From Planctomycetota bacterium (lineage in GTDB: Bacteria > Planctomycetota > Phycisphaerae > SM23-33): a stretch of DNA of 62,313 bases. Where the stretch lies: NCBI GenBank assembly GCA_022705325.1, contig JAKJER010000037.1, positions 1-62,313 of the forward strand, given 5' to 3'. Under the pieces are notes generated by a model that made no database searches, was not told the DNA's origin, and saw nothing but the letters and a program-made list of their open reading frames with translations. Below are positions 19,952 to 28,557 of the stretch, piece after piece; within the stretch, counting starts at the first letter, position 1; each line of letters opens with the position of its first letter. Both the position numbers and the translations under genes were made by a program.

Positions 19952-22768
19952 ATGAGTACCATGGCCATTCGTGTCGCGTTCGTCTGTATCCTGCTGTCTG
20001 TCCCCGTCGCTGCGGCCGACAAGCCGCCCGAAGGCGAGCTGCGCGTCGGCGAGCTTCGCGTCCCGCTCGAGCCTGCGCAGATCCGCAGCGACTCGCCGCT
20101 GGCGGACTTCTCCGGCCTGGCCGACGAGCAGGACGCCGTCGGCGACCCGCCGGCACGACCGGCAGACGCCAAGAAGGGCTGGCGCGTGCCCAGCCAGCAC
20201 TGGAAGACATTCCCCTTCGCCGCCACCATCGACCTCGGGCGGGAGCGAAACCTCTCCGCCCTGTGGCTGTTCGACACCAACGCCAAGGGCGACGTGGAGT
20301 TCTCCGTCAAACAGGGCCAGGAGTGGAAGAAGGTCGCCTCGTACGACTGCGGCTCCTATCTGCGCTGGGTCCGCCTGGGCCTGGACGTGACCGCCCGCCA
20401 CCTGCGCATCGAGCTGAAGTCGCCGGGCGCCAACTTCGCCGAGATCGTCCTCTATGAGTACTCCGACTCCGCCCACAAAGCCATGCTCGACCGCAAGGCC
20501 CGCGAGGCGGCCGAGCAGGCCGAGAAGAACGCCGCCCTCCAGCGGGCCCGCGAGGAGGCCGCCAACCGGCCCTGGGTCGAGTTGCCCCCGTTCGGGCGGC
20601 TAAGACTGGTCGACGAGGTGGACCTCTCGCAGGCCCAGGTGGGCCACCTCTTCCGCCAGGGCCCCGGCTCCACCAGCCGGGTGGAGACGGTGCTGGATCG
20701 GCCCTGCCGCGTGCTGGCCCCCCAGGCGGACCGCGCCGGCTACTTCGCCGTTCGCCTGGGCCGCTACAAGCTCCTGCGCCCGGGCGCGGCCTACGTGCTG
20801 GCCGTGGAGTACCCCGAGGACCGCCCGCGCAGCTTCATCGTCACCTGCGGCGGGTGCGAGACCTCGCGCGGCTTCCACACGGGCGCCACCGTGGGCGACG
20901 CCCTGCACCCCAAGTACGTCAACAACAATCCCGAGTCGCTCCGCGTGCCCCTGTCGCGCAAGTGGGAGGCTTGGACGCTGTACTTCCACCTCCACGACCG
21001 CTTCCCGGACCTGGCCTTCATCCGCGGCGACGGCGAGCGGAAGCTCACCCCCGACGACGGGTTCGACGTGGCGATGGCCCATTTCTCCGCGCCCAACGAC
21101 CCCACGTCCGCCGGGCCCGCCGTCGCGCGCATCCGCCTGCTGGAGGTCCCGGACGGCGCGGACGTGGCCCAGCCGGTCCGCCTGCCGCCCGCGGACCTGC
21201 CTCGCCGCCACGTCTTCTGGCGCGAGGAGATGGCCGACGGCGTGATCGGCGGCAAGAAGGAAACCGAGCGCGGCCTCAAGGAACGCCTCGACTGGTACCG
21301 CTTCAAGCTCGCCCAGATGCGGCTGCTGGGCATCCGCACGTTCACCAAGGACCTGCTGGAGTTCGGCGCCTGCCAGCACTGGGACCCCACCGAGGGCGGG
21401 GGCAACAACTGGGTCCACTTCAACGGCGACACCAAGGATCTCTGGGGGCGGATCGTCGAGTTGATGGGACGAGAGGGCATGAGCGTCCTGCCTTACTACG
21501 AGTACGCCGGCAGCAAGGGCTACAAGGGACTGGGCTACCAGCGCCGCTGCAAGCCGCTCACCCGCGACGACGCCTACACCCACATCAAGTGGGTCGAGTC
21601 CGCCAACGCCGACGTCACCGACCCGGACACCCTGGCCGACTTCCGCAAGATGATCGACCTGACGGTGCTGAAGCTGGCCGACAAGGCCCGCTTCGAGGGC
21701 GTGTGGATCCGCCCGCGATGGCAGCTCCCCATGAGCTTCGCCGACGCGACGCGGTCCCGCTTCGCCCGCCAGGCCAACGGCGGACAGGAGGTCACCCGCG
21801 AGCAGCTCCGCACCGACGCCGCCCTGCTCAAGCGATACGAGGACTGGTGGTTCGCCCAGCGCCGCGAGTTCCTGGCCGCCGTCCGCGACCATCTCCGCGC
21901 GCGAATCCCGCAGGCGGTCGTGCTCTACACGGCGGAGGGGGGCGAGCCGGGCACGTCCTTCCCCACCTGGGAAAAGCGCATCGTCACCGACGACGTCCCG
22001 GCCTGGGGCAAGATCCTCGCTGATCCCGTCCACGTGAAGGACAACAAGCCCGTCGTCGCCATCACTCCCGACACCGTGGTCCAGAAAGGCCTCTACCTGG
22101 AGGCCCTCCAGGCCGCCCCGCTGAACTGGGGCGGCTGGGAGGTCCACCACGCCAACCCGCCCGCCGATCCCCAGCGCTACCGCGACACGCCGGGCGTCCT
22201 GCTGACCCACTGCATTCACCGCTACTACTCAGCCGCCTCCCCGCGGACCTTCGACGCGTTCCGCGGCCCGGCCGGCCTGGCCGTCGTCCGTCACCTCGCG
22301 CTCAACGAGAACATGATGTTCGACGCGTCGGACCAGCCCCTGCTGGGTTACTTCGTCTGCGACTTCGAGCGGGCCGGGCCCTACTGCATGATGACCGAGG
22401 CGATGGCGGTGGCCAACGGCGACCCGACGATGCTGGGCTACCTGTACGGGGGGAATCTCGGCCGGGGCTTCCCCCGGTACGTGCGGCGGTTCAACGCGGC
22501 CTTCCTGGCGCTGCCCGCTCTGCCCGGCACGGTGGACGCCCGCGCGTGCGATGACAAGCAGGTCGTCGTGCGGGTCATCAAGACCGACGCTCACGGCACG
22601 TACCTGGCCGTAGTCAACACGGGGCTCGAGGCCAAGACGGGCCTGGCCCTTCGCGTGCCGGCGGGCGCCGTGACGGACGCCGCCAGCGGCGCGGCCCTCG
22701 AGGTCCGCGACGCCGCCGTCCGCCTGGACCTGGACCCCTTCGAGCTGCGGGCGATCCTGGTGAAATAG
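19952..22768 (+). CDS. Secreted discoidin-domain protein with TIM-barrel-like core, probable glycoside hydrolase
   Basis: A 938-residue exported protein. It has a signal peptide at 1-22 (RVAFVCILLSVPVAA) and a discoidin/F5-8C-like sandwich at about 45-165 (FAATIDLGRERNLSALWLFD, LRIELKSPGANFAEIVLYEY). A charged helical linker spans 170-200. A second beta domain is followed by a long central domain (about 405-850) with alternating strands and helices rich in Trp and acidic residues (FEGVWIRPRWQLP, GMSVLPYYEYAG). A small C-terminal beta domain (LAVVNTGLEAKTGLALRVP) is typical after glycosidase barrels. I do not recognise a numbered GH family; the architecture and the neighbours suggest glycan breakdown. 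The start is one of two ATGs (19952 or 19961) with no clear ribosome site. The 141-base gap upstream holds nothing recognisable. Confidence 0.6.
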   Translation: MSTMAIRVAFVCILLSVPVAAADKPPEGELRVGELRVPLEPAQIRSDSPLADFSGLADEQDAVGDPPARPADAKKGWRVPSQHWKTFPFAATIDLGRERNLSALWLFDTNAKGDVEFSVKQGQEWKKVASYDCGSYLRWVRLGLDVTARHLRIELKSPGANFAEIVLYEYSDSAHKAMLDRKAREAAEQAEKNAALQRAREEAANRPWVELPPFGRLRLVDEVDLSQAQVGHLFRQGPGSTSRVETVLDRPCRVLAPQADRAGYFAVRLGRYKLLRPGAAYVLAVEYPEDRPRSFIVTCGGCETSRGFHTGATVGDALHPKYVNNNPESLRVPLSRKWEAWTLYFHLHDRFPDLAFIRGDGERKLTPDDGFDVAMAHFSAPNDPTSAGPAVARIRLLEVPDGADVAQPVRLPPADLPRRHVFWREEMADGVIGGKKETERGLKERLDWYRFKLAQMRLLGIRTFTKDLLEFGACQHWDPTEGGGNNWVHFNGDTKDLWGRIVELMGREGMSVLPYYEYAGSKGYKGLGYQRRCKPLTRDDAYTHIKWVESANADVTDPDTLADFRKMIDLTVLKLADKARFEGVWIRPRWQLPMSFADATRSRFARQANGGQEVTREQLRTDAALLKRYEDWWFAQRREFLAAVRDHLRARIPQAVVLYTAEGGEPGTSFPTWEKRIVTDDVPAWGKILADPVHVKDNKPVVAITPDTVVQKGLYLEALQAAPLNWGGWEVHHANPPADPQRYRDTPGVLLTHCIHRYYSAASPRTFDAFRGPAGLAVVRHLALNENMMFDASDQPLLGYFVCDFERAGPYCMMTEAMAVANGDPTMLGYLYGGNLGRGFPRYVRRFNAAFLALPALPGTVDARACDDKQVVVRVIKTDAHGTYLAVVNTGLEAKTGLALRVPAGAVTDAASGAALEVRDAAVRLDLDPFELRAILVK

Positions 22769-22876
22769 CCCCTCGCCCTCCGGGGCAGAGACGTTCGCAA
22801 ACGCCTCGCGCGGGCTTGCGTCCCGGCGGGCCGGTCGGTATCGTACACGCGTAACGCCTCTCTGAAAGGACATGAC

Positions 22877-24385
22877 ATGAAACGGACGACGCTGTTCGGC
22901 CTGTTCTGTGCCCTCCTGTGCGGATGTCAGAAGCCCGCTCCTCCTCCCTCGATCACGTTCGGCGACGACCTGGACTTCCTCCGCAAGTACACCGAGATCG
23001 TGCTGCTCAGCGACGAGCGGGGCGATTCGCAGGCCGTCCTCGTGCCCGCCTACCAGGGCCGGGTGATGACCAGCACGGCCGGCGGGGTCGGCGGGATGAG
23101 CTTCGGGTGGATCAACCGCGACCTGATCGCCCAGCAGCGAATGAAGCCGCAGTTCAACCCGTTCGGCGGCGAGGACCGGCTGTGGATCGGGCCCGAGGGC
23201 GGACAGTTCTCCATCTACTTCGCCAAGGGCGAAAAGTTCGATCTGGACCACTGGCAGGTGCCCGCGTCCATCGACACCGAGCCGTTCACCGTCACGGCGG
23301 CCTCGCGCGACAAGGCGTCGTTCTCCCGACGCTGCCAGCTCAAGAACTACTCGGGAACGGCCTTCGACCTGGAGATCAAGCGGGACGTCCGCCTGCTGGA
23401 CCGCAAGCAGGTTTGCCGTCTCCTGGGCCTGGAACTGCCCGGCGAGCCGCCCAAGGCGCCGCCCACCGCCACGCCCGCCACCGCGCCCGCAGCCGGCGCC
23501 AAGCCCAGCGACGACGTGGTCAAGCCCGCCTTCGGTCCCGCGACCAAGCCCGCACCCAAACCGGCTGACAAGCCCGCACCCAAGCCCGCACCCAAACCGG
23601 CCGACAAGCCCGCGCCCAAGCCGGCCGACAAGCCCGTGGACGTGGTCAAGCCGAACTTCGGCCCGGCGCCCGCCGCCACCAAGCCCGTCGCGCCCGCCCA
23701 GTCCGCCTGGCCGCCCCCCGGCGCCGCAATCCTCAACGAAAGCGTCAAGGTGGTAGCCGTCGAGAGCACCAACCAGCTCGTCAACATGGGCAAGGAGCCC
23801 TGGACCAAGCAGGGCGGGATGCTCTCGATCTGGATCCTCGGCATGATGATCGCCTCGCCCCAGAACACCGTCATCGCCCCGTACGTGCCGGGCCCGGAGG
23901 ACCAGCTCGGTCCGGTGGTCAACTCGCACTACTTCGAGCCCGCCGTCCCGCCCGACCGCCTGAAAGTGGGGGCGACGGCCGTGTTCTTCAAGGCCGATGC
24001 GGGCATGAGGACCAAGATCGGGCTCTCCCCCCGCCGCGCCCGCGACGTGATCGGCAGCTACGCCCCGGAGCACAATCTGCTGACCATCGTCCAGTACACC
24101 AAGCCCAAGGGCGTCACCGACTACGTCAACTCCGTCTGGGCCATGCAGAAGGAGCCCTTCGCCGGCGACGTGCTCAACAGCTACAGCGACGGCCCGCAGG
24201 GCTTCAAGTCCAACTTCTACGAGTTGGAGACCTCCTCGCCGGCTGCGGCGCTGAAGCCCAAGGAGGCGATCACCCACGTCCACCGGACGATCCACTTCCA
24301 GGGCCCCAAAGAGGCCCTGGACCCCATCGCACGAAAGGTGCTCGGCGTGGGCCTGGACGAGGTCGAGAAGGCGTTCGCCAAGTAG
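22877..24385 (+). CDS. DUF6786-type lipoprotein with internal Pro/Lys-rich linker
   Basis: A 502-residue lipoprotein. The signal ends in a lipobox LLCGC, with the lipidated Cys at residue 16. AAAGGA precedes the ATG. The body fits the DUF6786 family of planctomycetes and bacteroidetes, with the characteristic stretches LVPAYQGRVMTSTAGG, SFGWINRDLI and FNPFGGEDRLWIGPEGGQ and, late, VGVGLDEVEKAF. Its function is unknown. The fold is probably a galactose-mutarotase-like sandwich. Unusually, residues about 190-280 are a low-complexity run of KPADKPAPKPAPKP type inside the domain, resembling the TonB or envelope-spanning Pro-Lys linkers. It may be co-transcribed with the preceding glycosidase-like gene (108-base gap). 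Confidence 0.65.
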   Translation: MKRTTLFGLFCALLCGCQKPAPPPSITFGDDLDFLRKYTEIVLLSDERGDSQAVLVPAYQGRVMTSTAGGVGGMSFGWINRDLIAQQRMKPQFNPFGGEDRLWIGPEGGQFSIYFAKGEKFDLDHWQVPASIDTEPFTVTAASRDKASFSRRCQLKNYSGTAFDLEIKRDVRLLDRKQVCRLLGLELPGEPPKAPPTATPATAPAAGAKPSDDVVKPAFGPATKPAPKPADKPAPKPAPKPADKPAPKPADKPVDVVKPNFGPAPAATKPVAPAQSAWPPPGAAILNESVKVVAVESTNQLVNMGKEPWTKQGGMLSIWILGMMIASPQNTVIAPYVPGPEDQLGPVVNSHYFEPAVPPDRLKVGATAVFFKADAGMRTKIGLSPRRARDVIGSYAPEHNLLTIVQYTKPKGVTDYVNSVWAMQKEPFAGDVLNSYSDGPQGFKSNFYELETSSPAAALKPKEAITHVHRTIHFQGPKEALDPIARKVLGVGLDEVEKAFAK

Positions 24386-24398
24386 TCGTCAGTCGTCA

Positions 24399-24490
24399 GT
24401 TTAGCGGCGGCGCTTGCGCCGCGGTTTCGCCCGCGGGGCGCATGATCGTTTAGCGGCGCCCCTTGGGGCCGCGCTCTCGCCCGCGGGGCG
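24399..24490 (+). repeat. Two tandem hairpin-forming repeat units
   Basis: Units at 24399-24440 and 24448-24490 both start GTTTAGCGGCG, contain a GC palindrome (GGCGC-TT-GCGCC in the first, GGCCCC-like in the second), and end CGCCCGCGGGGCG. The second unit runs straight into the ribosome site (GAGGAGG) of the next gene. The unit resembles dispersed planctomycete palindromic repeats. Confidence 0.7.
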
Positions 24491-24502
24491 AGGAGGTGCG
24501 CC

Positions 24503-25933
24503 ATGTCGAGACTGTCTCGTCGTCAGGTCGTCCAGTCGGCGGCCGCCGTCGCCCTTGCCCCGCTGTCCGCCCTCGCGCAGGCCCCGCCGGGCGAGCGCCC
24601 CAGGCGCGACCTGCCTGCCGGCGGGCAGGGCCAGACGCCCGCGACCGTACTCAACCCCCGCATGCGCGTGCCGCTGTCGTTCTTCATCGACGACTCCACC
24701 TGCCTGGTCAACATGGGCCACTTCTGCATGCCCCAGTTCGCCGAGGCCTGGCCCAACCGCGACATCTACAAGAAGCCCTGGAAGACCTGGCCGCGGGAGG
24801 TCCCCGACGCCTTCCTCCGCGAGTTCGGCACGTGGTGTAGCGAGCACGGCGTAAAGGGCAAGTGGAGCCTCGTGCCCTTCCCCTGCTGCGTGGGCTGGCT
24901 GGACCGCGAGCTGCCCGGCTGGTCGCGAAGGGAACTGCTGGACAGCCTCAAACTCGTCCGCGAGGTCATGGTGCCCAACTGGGACATCCACCCCGAGATG
25001 ATCACCCACACGCGGGTAATCGACCTCAAAACCGGCAAGCCCCTGGCCGAGATCTCCAACCAGACCATGGAGAATTCCTACCCCTCCGCCAAGAAGAGCG
25101 TGGACGAGCTGGCCGCCTACCTGGCCTGCGCGCTGCAAGCGATCAAGAACTGCGACATCCCCTGCGAGGGCGTAACCACGCCGGGCGGATTCGGCAACGC
25201 GGTGAAGGCGGAGTTCTCGCTGGCCGTTCACCAGGCCGTGCGGGCGGTCTACGGGGCGGAGCTGCCGCACTACTTCAAGTACGTCGCCGACGGCAAGGAG
25301 ACGACGCATCCGCGCCTGGAGCACGTTTCCGGCCTGGACACCGCCGACCCGCGCGCGGTCGCCAGCGCGTGGGCGGGCACGGGCGACTGGTTCGGCAGTT
25401 GGGACGGCGACGCGGAGGTCCACGGCGAGAAGTACTGCAACGCCGACGCCTCGGCCGGGCGGATGGTCGAGCTGATCGAGCGGGACGAGCCTGCCGTCAT
25501 GCTCTGCCACTGGCCCGGTCTGTTCAACCAGGGGGCCAAGACGGGCTTCAAGGCCTTCCAGCAAGTGGCCACCGCCCTGAACCAGAAGTACCGCGACCGC
25601 ACGCAGTGGATGACCTGCCGCGAGCTGGCCCGCTACGCCGCGGCGCGGGAACTGACGAAGATCGAGATGTCGCCCGGCGGCCAAGCCGCGTCGGGCACCG
25701 GCGCTAAAGGCGGCGCCATCACGCTCACCGCACCGTTCGCCTGCCCGCAGTTCACGCTCCGCATCCCGGCGGCCGGGCCGGGCGAGCCGAAGGTTCTTCG
25801 CGACAACAAGCCGCTGCCCCTCCGCGAGGTCCGCGCCCCGCGAGACCTCCAGAGCGGAACGTGGCTCAGGCAAGACAACGGCATGGTCGTGTGCTTTGAT
25901 CTGGCGAAGGGCCCGACGGTGATTCAGGCGTAG
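24503..25933 (+). CDS. Tat-exported protein, possibly polysaccharide-deacetylase-like
   Basis: A 476-residue protein with a twin-arginine-type leader (SRRQVVQSAAAVALAPLSALA). The start is fixed by GAGGAGGTG just upstream. The core holds PLSFFIDDSTCLVNMGHF, with an acidic pair on the first strand, and NWDIHPEMITHTRVIDL, with His residues that could bind metal, as in NodB-type deacetylases. The fit is loose, so the family is uncertain. The C-terminal 70 residues (ITLTAPFACPQFTLRIP) look like a small beta domain. A CCTGCC palindrome at 24610-24629 lies in frame near the N-terminus and encodes LPAGGQG. It is probably an envelope carbohydrate-modifying enzyme, given its neighbours. Confidence 0.5.
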   Translation: MSRLSRRQVVQSAAAVALAPLSALAQAPPGERPRRDLPAGGQGQTPATVLNPRMRVPLSFFIDDSTCLVNMGHFCMPQFAEAWPNRDIYKKPWKTWPREVPDAFLREFGTWCSEHGVKGKWSLVPFPCCVGWLDRELPGWSRRELLDSLKLVREVMVPNWDIHPEMITHTRVIDLKTGKPLAEISNQTMENSYPSAKKSVDELAAYLACALQAIKNCDIPCEGVTTPGGFGNAVKAEFSLAVHQAVRAVYGAELPHYFKYVADGKETTHPRLEHVSGLDTADPRAVASAWAGTGDWFGSWDGDAEVHGEKYCNADASAGRMVELIERDEPAVMLCHWPGLFNQGAKTGFKAFQQVATALNQKYRDRTQWMTCRELARYAAARELTKIEMSPGGQAASGTGAKGGAITLTAPFACPQFTLRIPAAGPGEPKVLRDNKPLPLREVRAPRDLQSGTWLRQDNGMVVCFDLAKGPTVIQA

Positions 25934-26407
25934 TCAGGAATCGTCCGGTTCGCCCTCTTCTTGTGGTTCTTCAAGCCGCTCCACGTCTGCAAGGTCCTGC
26001 AACCGTCCGGCGGCTTTCTTGCTGGCGATCAGGTCAGCCCTTCCCAGGATGGGGATGGGCATCCCGCCGTAGTTCCCCTGGCATTGCCCGGCGGCAGCCT
26101 GCTCCCAGGCAACGCCTGCGATCGACGTGATCAGGTCGATCCGGATAGGTGCATGCCCCAACTGGATGACCTGATTGGGTTTCTGGAAGTCTTCTCGGGT
26201 CAACCCGATCCCCCCGAATCCGAAGGCGTCCAGAGCAGCCAGGATACGCTCGGAGTTGGCGGGACTCGGACGGACATAGACGTCGATATCCTTAGTGGCG
26301 CGTACCACCCCGTGGTGAGCCAGGGCATGAGCACCCACCACAACGTATTCAACGTTGTGGGCGTTGAATGACTCGAGCAACTCTTTGAAGTCTTGGTAGA
26401 TCGCCAT
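25934..26407 (-). CDS. Nucleotidyltransferase-fold protein (MNT/AbiEii-like), probable toxin-antitoxin component
   Basis: A 157-residue protein with a minimal nucleotidyltransferase core: YVVVGAHALAHHG at the N-terminus (the VGGxA-type helix-strand), TKDIDVYVRP with the two catalytic Asp, and PIRIDLITSIAG with the third Asp. The last third is helical and acidic. Such single-domain enzymes act as toxins or as partners in type II or type IV toxin-antitoxin pairs by transferring nucleotides to RNA or protein. Its start overlaps the preceding small gene by 59 bases, so the two are translationally coupled. Its stop lies next to the stop of the convergent Tat-protein gene. GC content is lower than around it. 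Confidence 0.75.
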   Translation of the reverse strand: MAIYQDFKELLESFNAHNVEYVVVGAHALAHHGVVRATKDIDVYVRPSPANSERILAALDAFGFGGIGLTREDFQKPNQVIQLGHAPIRIDLITSIAGVAWEQAAAGQCQGNYGGMPIPILGRADLIASKKAAGRLQDLADVERLEEPQEEGEPDDS

Positions 26408-26537
26408 AGAAATGCCTTCGGAGTTCCTCGATGGCGTCCATGCGCTCGCCGGGTGGGCGGCTTAGCCAGTAGGCGACGTCTTCGCGCTGGGCGGAGCGGT
26501 CGTGAAGGGAGCGGATAGTCACTACCTTGTCAATCAT
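26349..26537 (-). CDS. Small partner protein of the nucleotidyltransferase
   Basis: A 62-residue protein starting MIDKVVTIRSL and containing DVAYWLSRPPGERMDAIEELRR, a stretch I associate with small proteins encoded just before nucleotidyltransferases in many bacteria. It overlaps the enzyme gene by 59 bases in a different frame, which supports a two-gene module in which this could be the antitoxin or a regulatory subunit. The ribosome site is weak. The role is inferred from pairing only. Confidence 0.65.
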   Translation of the reverse strand: MIDKVVTIRSLHDRSAQREDVAYWLSRPPGERMDAIEELRRHFYGDLPRLQRVARVIQRPQR

Positions 26538-26572
26538 GACTCCATTATCCCTTCCTTCTGACGATGTGTAAA

Positions 26573-26597
26573 GCGCCCGACCCGGCGGGTCGGGCGC
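26573..26597. repeat. Strong GC hairpin in a divergent intergenic region
   Basis: GCGCCCGACCC and GGGTCGGGCGC form a perfect 11-bp stem with a 3-base loop, just upstream of the small-protein gene. The rest of 26538-26801 holds no gene but carries three related motifs of the form GCCGCTTCGCGGC or GCCGCTTGCGGC (near 26652, 26682 and 26751) and an inverted repeat (CCCAGAGCCCGG with its complement, about 26708-26742). It looks like a landing zone for palindromic repeats. Confidence 0.6.
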
Positions 26598-26801
26598 AAA
26601 CGAACAAGCCCCTGAGGAAGGAACGAGCCCAGCCGGCGGCGGAAGCGGAGTGCCGCTTGCGGCTTCGCAAGACGCCGCTTCGCGGCTTGGTGTTCCCACC
26701 CGCGATACCCAGAGCCCGGCCCTCAGGGCCTCGCCCTGGGCTCTTCATGGCGCCGCTTCGCGGCTGTGGACGGCTGGGCGCGGGCAGATTATCATGCAGC
26801 C

Positions 26802-28364
26802 ATGCGCAAGGATACCGCTCACAGCGTTTCCCGTCGGTCCTTCCTGGCCGGCTCGGCGGCTGCGGCGGCCTTGCCGGGCGCCTTGCCGCACGCGTTGCCG
26901 CGGGCGGCGATGGCGGCGGCGGAGCAGGCACGCAAGGAAGGCCTGAACGTGCTGTTCCTGATGACCGACCAGCAGCACTGGCGGTCGCTGTCGCTGACGG
27001 GCAACACGCTGGTCCGGACGCCGCACATGGACCGCATCGGGCGGGAGGGCGTCCGCTTCAGCAATGCCACATGCGTCACGCCGTACTGCTCGCCCTCGCG
27101 GGCGTCGTTCATCACGGGGCAGTACCCGCACCGACATCGCATCCTGACCAACGTGTCCAAGGACGGCAAGCAGCCACCGCTCAAACCGGACGCCTTCCCC
27201 AACACCGAGATGCTCCTCCACAAGGCCGGTTGGCGGACAGCCCACCGGGGCAAGTGGCACCTGGGCGACACGGGCGACTTCGCCTGCTACACGTCTCGCA
27301 CTTACGCCGACGCGGGCGACGGGGCGTACAACCGCCTGCTGGCTGAGAAACTCCCCGCCGGGCGATTCAAGGACCACCCCAGTCCGGGCAAGTACCTGGG
27401 ACGGCCCGTCGAGATGACGTCGCAGGTCGAGAAGGCCTACCGGGCGTTCAAAGCCCTGCCCAACAACCGCCTGTCGTACATCGGCATCATCGGGCGCAGC
27501 CTCGTCCCCCCCGACCTGCTGCCCGAGACGCAGATCACAAACGGCGCGATCGACCAAATCGAACGTGCCGGCGACAAGCCGTTCATGATCACGGCCTCGT
27601 GGTCGCCGCCGCACGACCTGTGGGTCATCCCCGAGCCGTACTACAGCCTGGTCGATCGCTCGAAGGTCGAGTTGCCCGCCTACAGCGCCCCGGCTGGGTG
27701 GGACTGCACCGGCCCCAGCCGGCGCCTGGGCGAGTTGATGGGCGAGGCGGGCCTTCGCGAGTACGCGGCCATCTACCACGGCATGGTCAAGTACATCGAC
27801 GACCAGGTCGGGCGGGTCCTGGACCGGCTGGACGAACTCAAACTCGCCGAGCGAACGCTGGTGATCTTCACCTCCGACCACGGCGACATGGTCGGCTCGC
27901 ACCGATGCGTGGGCAAGTCGATCCAGGGTTTCTACGACGACCTGGTGCGGATCCCGCTGCTGATGCGGCTGCCGGGTCGCATCCGCCCCGGCACGGTGGT
28001 CTCGCAGCCGGTCAGCCAGATCGACCTCATGCCGACGATTCTGGACTACGCGGGCCTGGGCGCCGCGGCGGCCACGCACGGGCGGTCGCTGCGCCCGCTG
28101 ATCGAGGGGCGTCCCGACGGCTGGCGCGATTATGCCTTCTGCATGAGGGCGGACAACTCGCGGATGCTCCGCACCGCCGAGCACAAGTACGTGATCTCGC
28201 TGCGCCCGCGGCAGGAACTGGCGCTGTACGACCTGCGGGCCGACCCGCACGAGCAGCACAACCTGGCCTCCGACGCCGCGACCCTGCGCCGCCTGCACGG
28301 CCGGCTGGTCGAAGTGATGACGGCCGACGGCGACCCGCTGGCGGCGAAGATGCCGAAGGCCTGA
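26802..28364 (+). CDS. Tat-exported type I sulfatase
   Basis: A 520-residue sulfatase that hydrolyses sulfate esters, probably on polysaccharides in the periplasm. The leader is SRRSFLAGSAAAAALPG (residues 10-26). The active-site motif is CSPSRA at 96-101; Cys96 must be converted to formylglycine. The metal site on the first strand reads FLMTDQQHW, so the usual Asp-Asp is Thr-Asp. The late metal motif is FTSDHGDMVGSH. The C-terminal YDLRADPHEQHNLA is a family signature. The start at 26802 was chosen because it places the Tat motif correctly. A second, distantly related sulfatase lies at 29845-31323 on the other strand. No active FGE or anSME maturase is seen in the window. Confidence 0.9.
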   Translation: MRKDTAHSVSRRSFLAGSAAAAALPGALPHALPRAAMAAAEQARKEGLNVLFLMTDQQHWRSLSLTGNTLVRTPHMDRIGREGVRFSNATCVTPYCSPSRASFITGQYPHRHRILTNVSKDGKQPPLKPDAFPNTEMLLHKAGWRTAHRGKWHLGDTGDFACYTSRTYADAGDGAYNRLLAEKLPAGRFKDHPSPGKYLGRPVEMTSQVEKAYRAFKALPNNRLSYIGIIGRSLVPPDLLPETQITNGAIDQIERAGDKPFMITASWSPPHDLWVIPEPYYSLVDRSKVELPAYSAPAGWDCTGPSRRLGELMGEAGLREYAAIYHGMVKYIDDQVGRVLDRLDELKLAERTLVIFTSDHGDMVGSHRCVGKSIQGFYDDLVRIPLLMRLPGRIRPGTVVSQPVSQIDLMPTILDYAGLGAAAATHGRSLRPLIEGRPDGWRDYAFCMRADNSRMLRTAEHKYVISLRPRQELALYDLRADPHEQHNLASDAATLRRLHGRLVEVMTADGDPLAAKMPKA

Positions 28365-28557
28365 TCGCTGCAGTCCGGGTTGGCCTGTCTGGGCAGGGAG
28401 GAGCCGGAAACGGCACGGTGCTCTTGGGTCGCAACGCGCGTTGTTGACGTAAATCTCATAAGCTGGTACTCTTGTGTCTACCTCAGCCGTCCGTGCCGGG
28501 GGGCTGTGGGTTCGGGCAGCACTTCGGGTCAAGACGGCCGCTTACAGGACGACGGCG

